A DNA stretch of 64,000 nt, taken from positions 254,916,067 to 254,980,066 of the forward strand of contig NC_085139.1 of assembly GCF_024139115.2 (NCBI RefSeq), written 5' to 3'. This document shows positions 12,159-22,399 of the stretch, piece by piece. The notes beneath the pieces are model-generated. The model ran no database searches, had not been told where the DNA came from, and saw only the letters and a program-made list of their open reading frames with translations. This stretch comes from Armigeres subalbatus (lineage: Eukaryota > Arthropoda > Insecta > Diptera > Culicidae). Made by a program: the position numbers and the translations under genes. Numbering within the stretch: the first letter of the stretch is position 1; every line of letters starts with the position of its first letter.

Positions 12159-13229
12159 AAATCATGAAAACAAATCAAAATAATTTAAATAGTGTTGTTA
12201 TTCAAATTGAAAGAAATTTGCTTTTCGGAACAATGGAGCATTGTGGAATGAATGAATGTTCACATTTTTGAGAATATATTATTCTCATTTATTTTTGAAT
12301 AACTTGTACAAATGTCATGGGATTGCGATTTCTAATTTGCTAATACCCTTTTTCAAAAGTTATTTCCAATTCTGATTCTTTAAGAAAATTGTTTAACTAT
12401 TTTTAGTGGAATGTTTTCACTGTCATAAGACGAGTTTAGTAAAATTCCATTTTATTCCACCAACTCGTATTAGTTCTACATATACGTATTTCGACCTGTT
12501 AGGACGTCTTCAGTGTCTCGTACTTTACTCGTTCTTGACTTCTGATTCTTTGATTAACATTTAATGCTTTAGGATCCTTCAGAACCTAGTACTTTGTCAA
12601 ACAGATTGTTCTAAATACAAATTGTGAGGCATGAGAGTAAGAACAAAAAATATCACTGAATGTCATGAAATTAATGTCTTTTAACATTAATTCGGTTCTC
12701 TCGCCGCCAACTTCAGATTTAGAGCAATGAAAAGTTATTAGATTTATTGGTAGGGGAGGCGTTTTGTTACTTTCTTCCCACAAAAATGATTACCTTCCGC
12801 AAAAAATATACAAAATATATAGACGACAGTCCACAAATGAGGATGGAGAAGGGGGAGGGTTCATGATGTCCATAAATTGCTGTACTTAGTTTTTGTACAA
12901 CCCCTTCCTTCTCCTCAAGAAAACATATAAAATTAAACTTCCTAAATTGGATTGCTTTGTCACGTTAATCGAATTTATGAAAAAAATATTACGTAATTCA
13001 TAGACGATCCCTAAAGGGGTGTAAGAAATTATATATTCATGCTATTTCGACCATACACAGCTAAAGCAAAGTGGAAAATCACTTGAAAAGTCCAATTTTA
13101 TTTTTGACCGCTCGCTTGTATGGGGATCCCCCATAGTGTATTGGCTTCGTGTCGTCCAGCAGTGTTCGACTATGATGTCCAACCTGCTCAGCCATTGGCA
13201 TTGACATTTGCATAAATCATTAGGTCGCG
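12159..13229. other. AT-rich spacer, nothing recognised
   Basis: Stops are frequent in all frames. The two short minus-strand frames (12586-12783 and 13042-13242) have no supporting signals. Confidence 0.45.
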
Positions 13230-13760
13230 CTCGTTCATTCATTCATTTTCACTTAATCGCCCCTACCTGCCGCTGCATAAGCAGCCACAGCAGCAGCCGC
13301 TGCAGCAGTAACTGTTACTGGTCAATCTGAATCATGTCGTCTTCCGACGATTCTCTCACGCCGCCGCCACCCGCTTCAAATGTTCCAACGTTATTCGCCG
13401 TACCAGCAGCGCAGAGGTCGGCTTCCTCCTTGTCAAGCTGCGCTAGTTGATCGCCGATTGGGCCTCACTTCCGTCTGGACCTCGATTAATCACAACTTTG
13501 TTGTGGTCACTCACACGGGATTGGGCACCGCAGGCGGCTATTCTCGTTTTCATCGTGCGGTGATAAGGGTCGTGGGTTTCATAAATCCGTAATTAATTGA
13601 AGGGAAGACCGTGGCGCTAAGTGTCCTGCGGCACCGATTTCCGTTGCTGGGCAAGGTCAATCCGTCGAGGGTGTTGTGCCGAATGTTTATGGATTGCGTT
13701 GAACGGATTATTTCCATAAATAGGGCGCAATCGGTTTTGGGGCTTCGTTCCGTTTGAGTT
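13230..13760. other. GC-richer single-copy island
   Basis: This resembles 8870-9430 in composition. It contains a GCAGC-rich run (CAGCAGCAGCCGCTGCAGCAG at about 13283-13303) and a short plus-strand open frame listed separately. It is a candidate exon or regulatory region, with no decisive signal. Confidence 0.3.
13334..13450 (+). CDS. Possible short coding start, 38 codons
   Basis: An ATG at 13334 opens a frame that begins MSSSDDSLTPPPPASNVP and ends at TGA 13448-13450. The serine and proline rich start resembles the disordered N-terminus of many insect regulatory proteins. It sits in the GC-richer island, and its third positions are often C or G, unlike the surroundings. A possible splice donor (AGAGGTCGGC near 13417) is weak. 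It may equally be chance. I assign no function. Confidence 0.2.
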   Translation: MSSSDDSLTPPPPASNVPTLFAVPAAQRSASSLSSCAS

Positions 13761-14620
13761 GTAGAAAATTCCTAGCAACGGATGTAATAACTAAAACTGT
13801 TGTGAATGATAATTAGGCGTCAATTAAGATTCAAGAACTCCTCCACATTCTGCAGTATATGATAGGAAATGTAGCTTATGAGATGGACAGGTTCTTCCAG
13901 TTACACCCAAATGCAAAATAGCCTCACGGCGATTAATAATGTCAATCGGAGGTCAAGGGCCAATTACCCTTATGTACAGTCATGTTTTTTCTTCTGTATT
14001 CTGTAACTCGTGTACCAAAGCAAGGCAGAATCCCTACAATAATACCACCCATGTACCAGATTAAACGAACGTCGAGCGTCACAATCGCAAATGTTGACAA
14101 ATAAAAAGTCTTTGTCTCAATTTGTTCCGCGTTTATTGCGATAAGACTTCTTTCTATCGTCATAGGCTCCCATGTAAAACGGTACCAATATGTAATCGAA
14201 GTACATTGTGGACAATAATGAAGAAGACTGAAGCCACGTAAGGAATGGAAATGCGTTTGATGGTATTAGAATCGAATCGTTTTCGTTTCATCAGATGGTG
14301 CCAGTGGAAGAAGCAAAACAATTACCACTAGGCGGTCACGAGTTAGGAACGAGCCCAATGTATACGAGGATGAACACGTGAGTTGTGTCTGACAGGAAGA
14401 CATTTTTGGCACGTTTAATAGTTTGAACATTGCGATGAAAGTACTGAACGGTTGAAGGAGCATTTTACCTATGACACAGCAGTCATATCAATATATCAAA
14501 ATAATGCCATTTTTAGCATGAATTGATTGACATCCTTGTTTAATTGTGAATCTTCTACTAAATAGTTAAAATTGTAACATTCTTACAATGTTAAAAGTGA
14601 TCGTGGTTTGAACTTATGTG
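13761..14620. other. Spacer, nothing recognised
   Basis: No repeat or gene is recognised. Short minus-strand frames at 13942-14163 and 14266-14463 lack support. The last eight bases are the left target duplication of the hAT element that follows. Confidence 0.45.
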
Positions 14621-15622
14621 CAGCGCCGTAGCGTGTGGTTGGCTAGGTTGGCCCCCGCCAAGGGCGCCAGGCCTTAGGGGGGCGCCAAAACCAAGAATGT
14701 CGCTATGGGAAATGATCACAAAATATTTTCAAACTCACTGGTTCAAAGTGATTCAGATTCAAGCGATCAGACTATTTCCTCGGTAATAAACGATTCCGCA
14801 ATCAACTGTTCGACTAGTATCCGGAGAGCCCTTTTCCGTTAATAACTCATACAGGTATCAGAACGTCGGCTCAGGGGGCACGTTTCCCTCAATTTAGTAG
14901 ATTTGTGCCATCGCCTTCCCTACTGTCTTTTACATAATTCATTTGACGGATTAGGAAAAGGAGAAAAAAGATAGAAGAGGAAATGCAAATGGCAAGGAGT
15001 ACGGAACAGGCTTCTGGGGAGGAAGCCCCAGAAGGCGAATTTTCAATACGCTAAAGGCAAAACACAGAGTAGACTGTAAAAATATATACACTATATATAC
15101 ACTGAAGTAGTTTTAGGGATTTTGTGTGAATTTTAGAAAAAAAAACTATTTGAGGTCCGAAAACGATCGCATTTGATCCAGTGACATTTCCGATACTATT
15201 AAACCAGAATCTTGTAATGGTGAAAAGACAAAGCGAAGATGCTGAATATTCGATGTGGATTGATAATATGCGCGTGATTTTTTCTCTTAGTTCTGTATTA
15301 ACTGACTTTACGAAGATGAGTATTTGAAATGACGTCACTTATCTTACAGCATACAGGATACAATAATTTGCATCAACAGATTTCAATAATGATGGCATTG
15401 GTCCAAGCAAATCGAACAGTGCCACTTAACCGACAGACTGAAGACTATTGTGGCCATTAATCAACCCACTCCAGACTTGGGTTTTTCTTGATACGACTAG
15501 GTCCAATCGCTATTCCGACCATCTACCAATTCACTCCAGAGTTGAAGTTGGCGATTCTGAAGGTCATCCAATCCAAGTTTTTTGTTCGTCTAGTTCCAAT
15601 AGCGCTCCAATCGGGTCTACTA

Positions 15623-16124
15623 GGGTAACGGTACCAATAGTGGAGGTATTAGTAGATCCACAAAAGAAAATATTTTTTTAAAATTGATAATTATGGGAAA
15701 TTCACTGCTTTATCATCTTAGTCAATAGATAAACTAATAAATTTGCTTACAAAAATGAGATAGATGTCATTTAACATCAACAATTACTAAATATTGCTTG
15801 CACCACTATGGGTACACTGTTCCTTTAGTGGCGGTAAAAATTAATTTTGGTTCCTATAGTGGTGCTATCCATTGATTTCTTATGAGACTTGCCACTATTG
15901 GTACAGTTGCACCACTATAGGTGCAAAGAAGTCAATTTTGTTAAGGAAAATCATTGTTTTCAATAGTTTTTCAAGCGAAATATTAAGGTAAGTTGCATTT
16001 AACAGGATATTTAAAGCACGATGCATCAACTGAAACCATCGTAAAGTCTATAAATATGATAAATCTCATTAAAACCCCACTACCTTCACTATTGGTGCTA
16101 CCTCCACTAAGGGTACGGTTACCC
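15623..16124. mobile_element. TA-flanked MITE nested in the hAT element
   Basis: The ends are GGGTAACGGTACC and the reverse complement of GGGTAACCGTACC, followed inward by related TAGTGGAGGTA stretches, so the terminal inverted repeat is around 25 bp. Both sides carry TA, the signature of the Tc1/mariner supergroup. The interior repeats a CCACTATNGGTAC-like phrase several times. No coding capacity is present. Confidence 0.6.
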
Positions 16125-17320
16125 TACAAAAGGCCGAAAACAAAAACGGGCCGAAACCACAAAAGGCCGAAACCACATAAGGCCGACGCACGCTCGCTCT
16201 GGTCCACTTTGTTGCTCTGCCGAGTTCATTCGGCCTTTTTTGAATCACATCTATATGCATAAAAATGAATTTCTGTCTGTCTGAACCTTATAGAGTCGGA
16301 AACTACTGAACCGATCGACGTAGAAATTAGCATGCATAGGTTTTTGGGGCCGGGGAAGGTTCTTAAGATGGTACGAGTCCTCTCCATCCTTTGGAAATAC
16401 AAATGAAACACCAATTTATTCATAACACGAGAATTAATCAAGCAAACGGAACCAAATCTGGCATGTGGAGATTTTTGAAGAGAAGATATGTTTCGGTGGT
16501 AACCCTCCCTCTTCTGGAAAGAGGGGCTCCCATACAAATGAAACAGAAATTCCTGCATCACTCGGGAAGAAATCAGAGAATAAATCAATTTTAGGCGAAA
16601 CGAAGTTCGTCGGGTCTTAGGACTTAGGAGAAAATGAAATACAATTGGGAACACCGCGCTATCGTGAATTATAAAGATTTTAGCTAAAAACATAATAATT
16701 GGAATTAGATCGTGAGTTTGCGCATCATTGGCACAGCCATGCGTCATGAAGCGCACCACTCGTACATTGATGCAAATCGGCGAATCAGTTCTATGATCCA
16801 GTGAAATTCAACTCGGGTTCTTGCATCAGATTTCAGAATTTGACTTTTCCTAATACTAATGATGATGATGATTAGTTTACTACATCAACAAAGGAAGAAA
16901 ACAAGAGACCTCTTGGATTACTCCGTTACTTAAAACTGCTAACCTAATATTTATACGTATACAGTGTTCAGTTATGTACATCCTTTCATTACTGTGATGA
17001 AGATTGAGCCTGTAAACACCATCATACATCTTCTTTCAATAAATAAGATAATAATGAAAATAAGATTGATTAGATCGCTAGTAGTTGCAAAACACGTTGT
17101 CAAGTTTTTCTTTATGGGATAGCATAATAAAAATGAAGGATAATTGTTTTAGTATTCCAAGTTCTCTTGGTGGAAAGATTGAAAATTTTGTAATGATGCG
17201 GCCTTTCGTATTATTCGACATTTTGAGATTCAGACTTTAGTACCATTCGGCCTTTCATGGTTCAGCCTTCTGGGTTTTCGGCTTTTTGTGGTATGCTAGA
17301 ACATGTTCGGCCTTTTGTAC
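16125..17320. mobile_element. Foldback-like element with AAAGGCCGAA termini
   Basis: The left end starts TACAAAAGGCCGAA and carries three more GGCCGAA or GGCCGAC copies within 70 bp. The right end is the inverse: CGGCCTTTCGT, TTCGGCCTTTCATGG, TTCGGCTTTTTGTGG and TTCGGCCTTTTGTA. The ends are therefore short imprecise tandem repeats in inverted orientation, as in foldback elements. A very similar design with GGTCGAAGGACAAAA is seen at 25557-26908. No target duplication was found here. Confidence 0.55.
16250..16617 (+). mobile_element. Helitron-like repeat fragment
   Basis: It begins TCTATATGCATAAAAATG and continues with GAATTTCTGTCTGTCTG, then ACTACTGAACCGATCG, GGGGCCGGGGAAGG and CTCCCATACAAATGAAAC. 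It ends near CGAAGTTCGTCGGGTC without the usual CTAGT terminus. The same family occurs at 36985-38308. The TC start and the CTAGT end seen in the other copy fit Helitrons. The 177-codon minus-strand frame at 16226-16759 is an antisense artefact of the repeat. It serves as an intact reference for insertions in the other copy. Confidence 0.6.
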
Positions 17321-17964
17321 TAATCCCCTCCAATCACCGACCAGCACACATTTTTGGCCTAGCTAGATCCACTTGTGCGTGAATTCACAACAAGCGAGTC
17401 TGAATTTTTTAGCCGAGAATCCGGGCACTACTGGATCAAGTAGATATTTGCGTAGGTTTATTGAATTCAAAAAATCAGGAAAATTTCAATGGATTTCTAG
17501 GAATTTTATGACTTTTAGTAATCCTTACTTCCTACCTCTATATTGGAACATTTAAAGGTTATTGAGGCTTAATTCATAAAGAAATAATTCGGTATGCCAC
17601 GCAAATAATTGTTTTTAAATCTCCCTACTTTTATTACGGTTTTTGTTTTGAACATCTGCAAGAAAGGGGCGCCCAGTAAAGGTTTCGCCAAGGGCGCCAG
17701 AAGTCCACGCTACGGCTCTGCTTATGTGTACTATTGTTTGAACTTGAACCTGAAGCCAGGGGCATCATTGCACATCTCCTTTCGACAGCTCTTTCGTATG
17801 ACAGTTTGCATGGTTTGCTCGTTTCGAGTGGAGGTACGCAATGTCATCCTAGGTTCCACAAATATTCGAAAGCAGTGCTGCTTGCACCTGGCAGGAGCAC
17901 TTTGTTTACATTTTGAATATGCAATTTTCCTATTGATTATTTAGGCTGTTTTTCATAGTTAGTG

Positions 17965-18080
17965 TTAGTAACGGGCTTGGTGGTCATATGGCTACCATAG
18001 CTCCTGCAGCAATTGCTAGAACTGGAAATGGACTTTCGTACTGTTTCCATTTTCTATCCTATCCTAACAGATGATTTCTT
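17965..18080 (+). repeat. tRNA-like short repeat fragment
   Basis: The stretch GGGCTTGGTGGTCATATGGC resembles a tRNA A-box region. It is followed by AGCAATTGCTAGAACTGG and AAATGGACTTTCGTACTG. An inverted relative (GGAAACGGTATGGACTCC, CCAGTTCTAGCGATTGCTAG) lies at 29228-29281. A tRNA-derived SINE fragment is likely. Confidence 0.45.
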
Positions 18081-18126
18081 AGTATTTCAGTAATGTTGGG
18101 AGATAAGATCTAATTAACTCATAATA

Positions 18127-18192
18127 ATTGACTTTCGGCTCCGTTATGCCTTCGAGCGCTTGAGCCTTCAAATAAACGCTAAGAAAAAAAAA
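18127..18192 (+). mobile_element. 66-bp retro-insertion with A-tail and 12-bp target duplication
   Basis: A short piece ending in CAAATAAACGCTAAG and nine A residues is bounded on both sides by TAACTCATAATA (18115-18126 and 18193-18204). A poly(A) end plus a long perfect duplication is the mark of target-primed reverse transcription. The insert is the extreme 3' end of a LINE or SINE. Confidence 0.75.
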
Positions 18193-18259
18193 TAACTCAT
18201 AATATAATTGGTCGATACGACGGTGAAAATTTTATCAATAAAATCAGCGTTTTTTTTTT

Positions 18260-20380
18260 TCCTGGAGGAAATCTTGAAAGAGCTCGTGCATAACTTATCG
18301 GGATATCTTTTTATTTTTTATTATTTGTTAGGCACTCTGTGTTACTTAACCGCTACTGTACCGAGATCTACTGTGGTATTCTGTTGAACAGAATCCACAC
18401 AGAATCTATTTTTAGATTCCATTACCATTATTGTTGTGTTGTCATTGCCAGTCCATCTAATCGTAAGTCCATTGTGTCCGTTTGTCCATGTCGTGCATCC
18501 AATGATCGTTGCATTGTTCGGTTGCCATTTATCCGGGTGACGATAAGACGCGTTCCCCAATACACTACCGCATGGGCTGCGCATCCGGCGACTGACGAGG
18601 GTTTGGTGGAGGGGCTGGGAATCGAACCCATGACCATTCGCTTGTAAGGCGAACGTGTAGTCAACTACGGTACGGGACCCCCTTATCGGGACATTTTCTA
18701 AAATAATTTCAACTGTGGGAGGAATTGCGAGAGGAACTTTGGGAGAGACTTCTGGAGTAACTTCCGACAGAATTTTCGATTTTCGTTCGGAGGAATTCCA
18801 GGATAAATTTCCGACGTTCCGGAAGAATTTCTACAAAAATTCCCGAAGCAACATACGGAGGAGGTTCCGAAAGAATTAGAGGAGGAAGTTCCGGAGAAAT
18901 TCCTGAAGAAACTTTCGGAGGAGATACGAAAAGAATTCCGAAAGATACTTCCGGAGTAGTTACAAAAGGAACTTCCAAAAGATTTCCGAGAACAACTTTC
19001 TGAAGAAACCTTCAAAGGAATTCCTGAATAAACTTTCGGAAGAATTCCAAGAGTAACTGCCGGAGGAGTTCCGGGAGGTACTTTCCGGAGGAAATCCCAG
19101 AGGAACTGCCGGGAGGAATTTTGATAGAAGTTCCTGCAGGAACTTCGGAAAAACTCCTGGAGGAATTCTTGGAAGAACTCGTGCATGAATAATCGGAAGA
19201 TTTTCCGCAAGAACTTCTAGATCAGTTTTGGGAGGAATTTCTGGTGGAACTTTCAATGGAACTTCGGGAGAGGTTTATGAAAAAAAACACGGAATTTTCA
19301 TTTTCGGATGAAGTCTCGGAGGAACTTCCGGAGGAATTCTGGGAGAAATTTCCGACAGAACTTCCGGAGGCATTTCCACAGAAATTCTCGAAGCAACATA
19401 CGGAGGAGCTTCCGAAGGAATTCGAGGAGGAACATTCGGAGGAATTTTTTGAGAAACTACCGCAGAAATTTCTGAAGGAACTTCCGGAAGAAAATCCAAA
19501 AGGAACTTGCGGAGGAATTCCTAGAGGAATTTCTGCGAAACGTACTTCCGAAGGAACTTTCAGAAGAAATCCGATAGCAACTTTCGGAGGAATTCCGGGA
19601 GAAACTTTCTCGGGAATTTCTTGAGGCCCTTCCGTATAAATTGCAGGAAGATCTTAGCGAGTGGAATTCGGAAAGGAACTTCCGGAGGGATTACGGAGGA
19701 AACTTCTAGAGGAAATCCTAGAAAACAAATAACAAGAAACGACAGGAATTTCTGGATAAATACCGGGGAATTCCGAAGGGATTTTACGGTGGTCTCCAAA
19801 ACGAACTTCCGGAGGAACTCGTAGAGGAACTTCTGGAGGAATTTCGAGAGGGAAAATCTGATAGCAACTTCCAGGGGAATTTCGAGAGGAATTTCCGGAG
19901 AAATTTCCGAAAGAACCTTCGGAAGAATTCCTGAAAAACTTCCGGAATATTTTCTAGAGTAACTGCTGAAAGAATTCCGGAAGAATTCCGTGGAATTTCA
20001 TGAGGCCCTTCCGGAGAAAATGATGAAGGGACTTCCGCAGGAATTCCGGGAGGAGCTTCCGGAGGAATTCCGGGAGGAATTTCCACTGAAATGCAAGGAG
20101 GACTTCCTAATTATTTCCGAGAGGATCTTTCAGAGTAATTTTGGGGGAATTCCGGAAAAAAATATTCTGGTGACATTCTAGCAGGAACTTGCGAAAGAAT
20201 TTTCGGACCAATTTCTAGACCATTGCTGTTGGAGTTTTCGGACCGAAAAATTTCCTTTCCATTGCAAATGCTGGAAGAATTTCCGAACCAGTTAGTGGAA
20301 GAATTTCTGGAAAAAAATTCCGGACCAATTTCTGTCCGATCCAATTGCTGGAAGAATTTCCGGAGGAATTCCTGGAAGCT
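18260..20380. repeat. Minisatellite, 12-bp unit GAAYTTCCGGAG
   Basis: The array is built from diverged 12-mers such as GAACTTCCGGAG, GAATTCTGGGAG and AAATTTCCGACA, clearest at 19320-19500. The 12-bp period gives a four-residue periodic peptide on the plus strand (EELP, EEFW, EKFP, TELP) and open frames on both strands, which should not be read as genes. Some positions depart from strict 12-bp spacing. A longer phrase, CTGGAGGAA plus AGCTCGTGCAT or AACTCGTGCAT, recurs at 18262 and 19158, so there is higher-order structure. The tRNA-Val SINE interrupts it near its left edge. The 12-mer resembles half of the 23-bp unit at 52.4-60.6 kb. Confidence 0.9.
18304..18681 (-). mobile_element. tRNA-Val-derived SINE, full length with target duplication
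   Basis: On the minus strand the head reads as a tRNA: an anticodon arm TTCGCCTTACAAGCGAA with anticodon TAC (valine) and a B box GGTTCGATTCC. A body of about 300 bp follows, then an A/T-rich tail ending AATAAAAAGAT. The element is flanked by a perfect 10-bp duplication, CTTATCGGGA (18294-18303 and 18682-18691). It lies inside the 12-bp minisatellite, splitting it at 18.3 kb. A second, truncated copy of the tRNA part is at 23661-23725. The tRNA portion is part of the SINE and not a functional tRNA gene, because the acceptor end is not paired. Confidence 0.85.
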
Positions 20381-22133
20381 TGGCTTGCTTGCTTGAAATT
20401 TAATACAAGTGATAGCTGTCCACTGTTCCCAGCCTTTTTCTCCAAGTGGTTTGTTCATGAAAGCTCAAACGTTTTCAAAAACTTAACAGAGCCGATTGCA
20501 ATAATTATAGTAAGAGATGAGGAGAACTTTATCCGAGGAATGTGTTTGCTAGATACTATTGAAGCTAATTGGGAAATCATTCATCAGTTTCGAGTAGTTT
20601 AGAATCCGCTGGATGGAAACATCATAAATGTCCATCTCTTTATTCTACACTGGGGTAGCTGTTTATTCTTAACATTAACAACGACATTAAACCCGCAATC
20701 CAGTTTCAAAGCGCAGTCGATCGCAATCGTCTCCATCGCTAGTGAAAACGTGGTTCAGCCTTAAGTCTACAAGAACCCTCTAGCAAAAAAATGCGTTTCA
20801 CCTTTCCGTAATTGATAAGGAAATTATTTTGAGCTTTTAGTGGAATGTCTTTACTTATTATAAGACTTATTAGAAGAGTTCGTTTAATTCCGTAATTGTT
20901 TGGCCACCAATAACAAATCGTTATCGAAAATTCCCTGCAGGATATTAAAAATTCCGTTTCACGTCATTTTGTAAATGGTTAAAAATGTACCCACGAGAAG
21001 AATGGCCACAAGATAAGCAAAAATGACGATAATTCGATGTCAGGAGGAGGAATATCGAGAATTCAGCAGGAAAACTTTTTTGCTGATCGGCTACATATAT
21101 CTTCTGTATCTTCTGTAAAAGTTAATTTCACTTAAGATTTATGCAGTGCTTACCTGCTATGACTATTGTTGCATTAGTCATAGCAGACAAACATTTTTAG
21201 TATTCTTTGTCATGTTTTTGTGAAAGTGTTTTTAATCTGTGAAAAGTTCAATTCCATGAGATACGGATTTTCTGCCGAAAAAAATACCAATTTCTTTTGT
21301 TTCGGTTTCAAGGTAGTACTCCAAACAGAAAGGAACCAGAAAAAATATTGAAAATATCGGGAAAACAGGGTGTTGCAACGTTACAATAAATCCAAAATTT
21401 GAAATTGCCCCACAACCTAATCAATACCAATCATTATTGATTTATTGGCATTTATCGGTGAGTACAACATCTAAAGCTCAAAGTAAGAGGGAGCGCAACA
21501 ATGAAGAACAGTATGGATAGGTGTCACAAGCGAGCGACGAGTATGAAGCGAACAGAAATTGAAATTTTAGTAGAGGGCTAGTTGTGAGGACAGCATTGTT
21601 GAAATCGCTGTTATTCTGCCTAACATCCACCCTTTCCCAATTAATCTATACCGATTATATTAATTAAGATGCTTCAATAAAGACGATAATAATAATAATT
21701 AAGATTTCTGTATCAAACTACAATCCACAATCCGTCCATTATCCCAAGAATTCACTCTCCTATCAGTATTCACTTATTTTTTCGATGCATTTATGGCATA
21801 GTTGCAATTATGAAATTGACTGGTGGGGTAAATGGGTAGAGGAGAGTGGTCTTTTTCAACACACTTGCAGGGCAAAATGGCTCAATACATAAAATCGTTT
21901 CCACCCATTTTTAGTGAATATATTTCAATGCAAGGAAAATCAACAAATGGTAGCCAATGCAAGAATTTGCATTTTTTTACGTTTTTACGTTGAGTAGATA
22001 TGATACGTACTAGTAGTCCCCAGCATGCTTACTATCAAGGGCCAACTCTTAAAGCGGGCTGCAATACATTTGCAACATTTATTTTTCATTTCATGTCGAA
22101 TTTTAAAACCTAATCAAAAGGATGTTTAATATC
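20381..22133. other. Spacer with dispersed repeat pieces
   Basis: The first part (to 20602) continues an 85-codon plus-strand frame that starts in the minisatellite and runs about 70 codons beyond it. Its composition is protein-like but no family is recognised. A dispersed repeat at about 21320-21400 and 21705-21730 (ATATTGAAAATATCGG, GAAAACAGGGTGTT, ATTTCTGTATCA) recurs at 29480-29630. Between its halves lies a retroposon 3' end terminating CAATAAAGACGATAATAATA near 21700. The last five bases (ATATC) are the target duplication of the gypsy element. Confidence 0.5.
21480..21702 (+). mobile_element. Retroposon 3' end with (AAT)n tail
   Basis: The 3' end reads TTCAATAAAGACGATAATAATAAT (split here: TTCAATAAAGACGA then TAATAATAAT). 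The same AATAAAGACGATAATAATAA terminus occurs inverted at 29318-29343, so it is a transposed family end. It interrupts the dispersed repeat shared with 29.5 kb. The 5' boundary is uncertain. Confidence 0.5.
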
Positions 22134-22322
22134 TGTTGTGATGTTCCAAGGTAGCCCATTTGGGGTGATTAAAAGCGTAGGATTTGTATTTAAAACTTAA
22201 ATGGTTCCACCATTTCTCTATTCAAACTGAATACAATCAAAGCACTTCGATGAAAATGCAAACGTTAACCTCAGCCGGTGACAGCCGAGGCTGCCAGCAG
22301 TGGTTGCCACTTGTAGCCAACA
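22134..22322 (-). repeat. 3' LTR of the gypsy element
   Basis: It is 189 bp and starts (minus strand) TGTTGGCTACAAGTGG, ending CATCACAACA. Compared with the 5' LTR it lacks about 45 bp around the TTAAAACTTAAATAT region. The adjoining ATATC is the target duplication. Confidence 0.9.
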
Positions 22323-22334
22323 TCTCCCTTCTTA
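22323..22334 (-). promoter_or_regulatory. Polypurine tract
   Basis: On the minus strand AAGAAGGGAGA lies immediately upstream of the TGTTGG start of the 3' LTR. This is the position and composition of the second-strand primer of LTR retrotransposons. Confidence 0.8.
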
Positions 22335-22399
22335 AATTCGTTGGTAGGCGTTGAACCACTGTGGCGGTCTTCTATTGCGAGGAGATCGGTGTGGAACTT

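Larger units (their letters stand above)
14621..17720. mobile_element. hAT-superfamily element, non-autonomous, 3.1 kb
   Basis: The left end reads CAGCGCCGTAGCGTG, and the right end is the reverse complement of CAGAGCCGTAGCGTG, a 15-bp terminal inverted repeat with one mismatch. The element is flanked by a perfect 8-bp duplication, CTTATGTG, at 14613-14620 and 17721-17728. CAG...CTG ends with an 8-bp duplication are diagnostic of hAT transposons. Subterminal GGCGCC-rich stretches occur at both ends (14650-14690 and 17666-17700). No transposase frame is left. At least three later insertions lie inside: a TA-flanked element (15623-16124), a foldback-like element (16125-17320) and, within that, a Helitron-like fragment (16250-16617). 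Confidence 0.85.

Noticed and set aside
16226..16759. 177-codon minus-strand ORF as a gene
   Set aside because: It lies antisense to a Helitron-like repeat that recurs elsewhere, and the open frame is not kept in the other copy.
18605..18680. Genuine tRNA-Val gene
   Set aside because: The acceptor stem does not pair, it continues into a SINE body with a tail, and it is bounded by a target duplication.
19244..19624. Acidic four-residue repeat protein in the 12-bp minisatellite
   Set aside because: The period equals the 12-bp unit. Frames of similar length exist on the opposite strand, and the array decays without regard to reading frame.
20345..20602. 85-codon ORF after the 12-bp minisatellite as a gene
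   Set aside because: Its start lies in the repeat and the open part beyond it is short; no domain, start context or splice site supports it.
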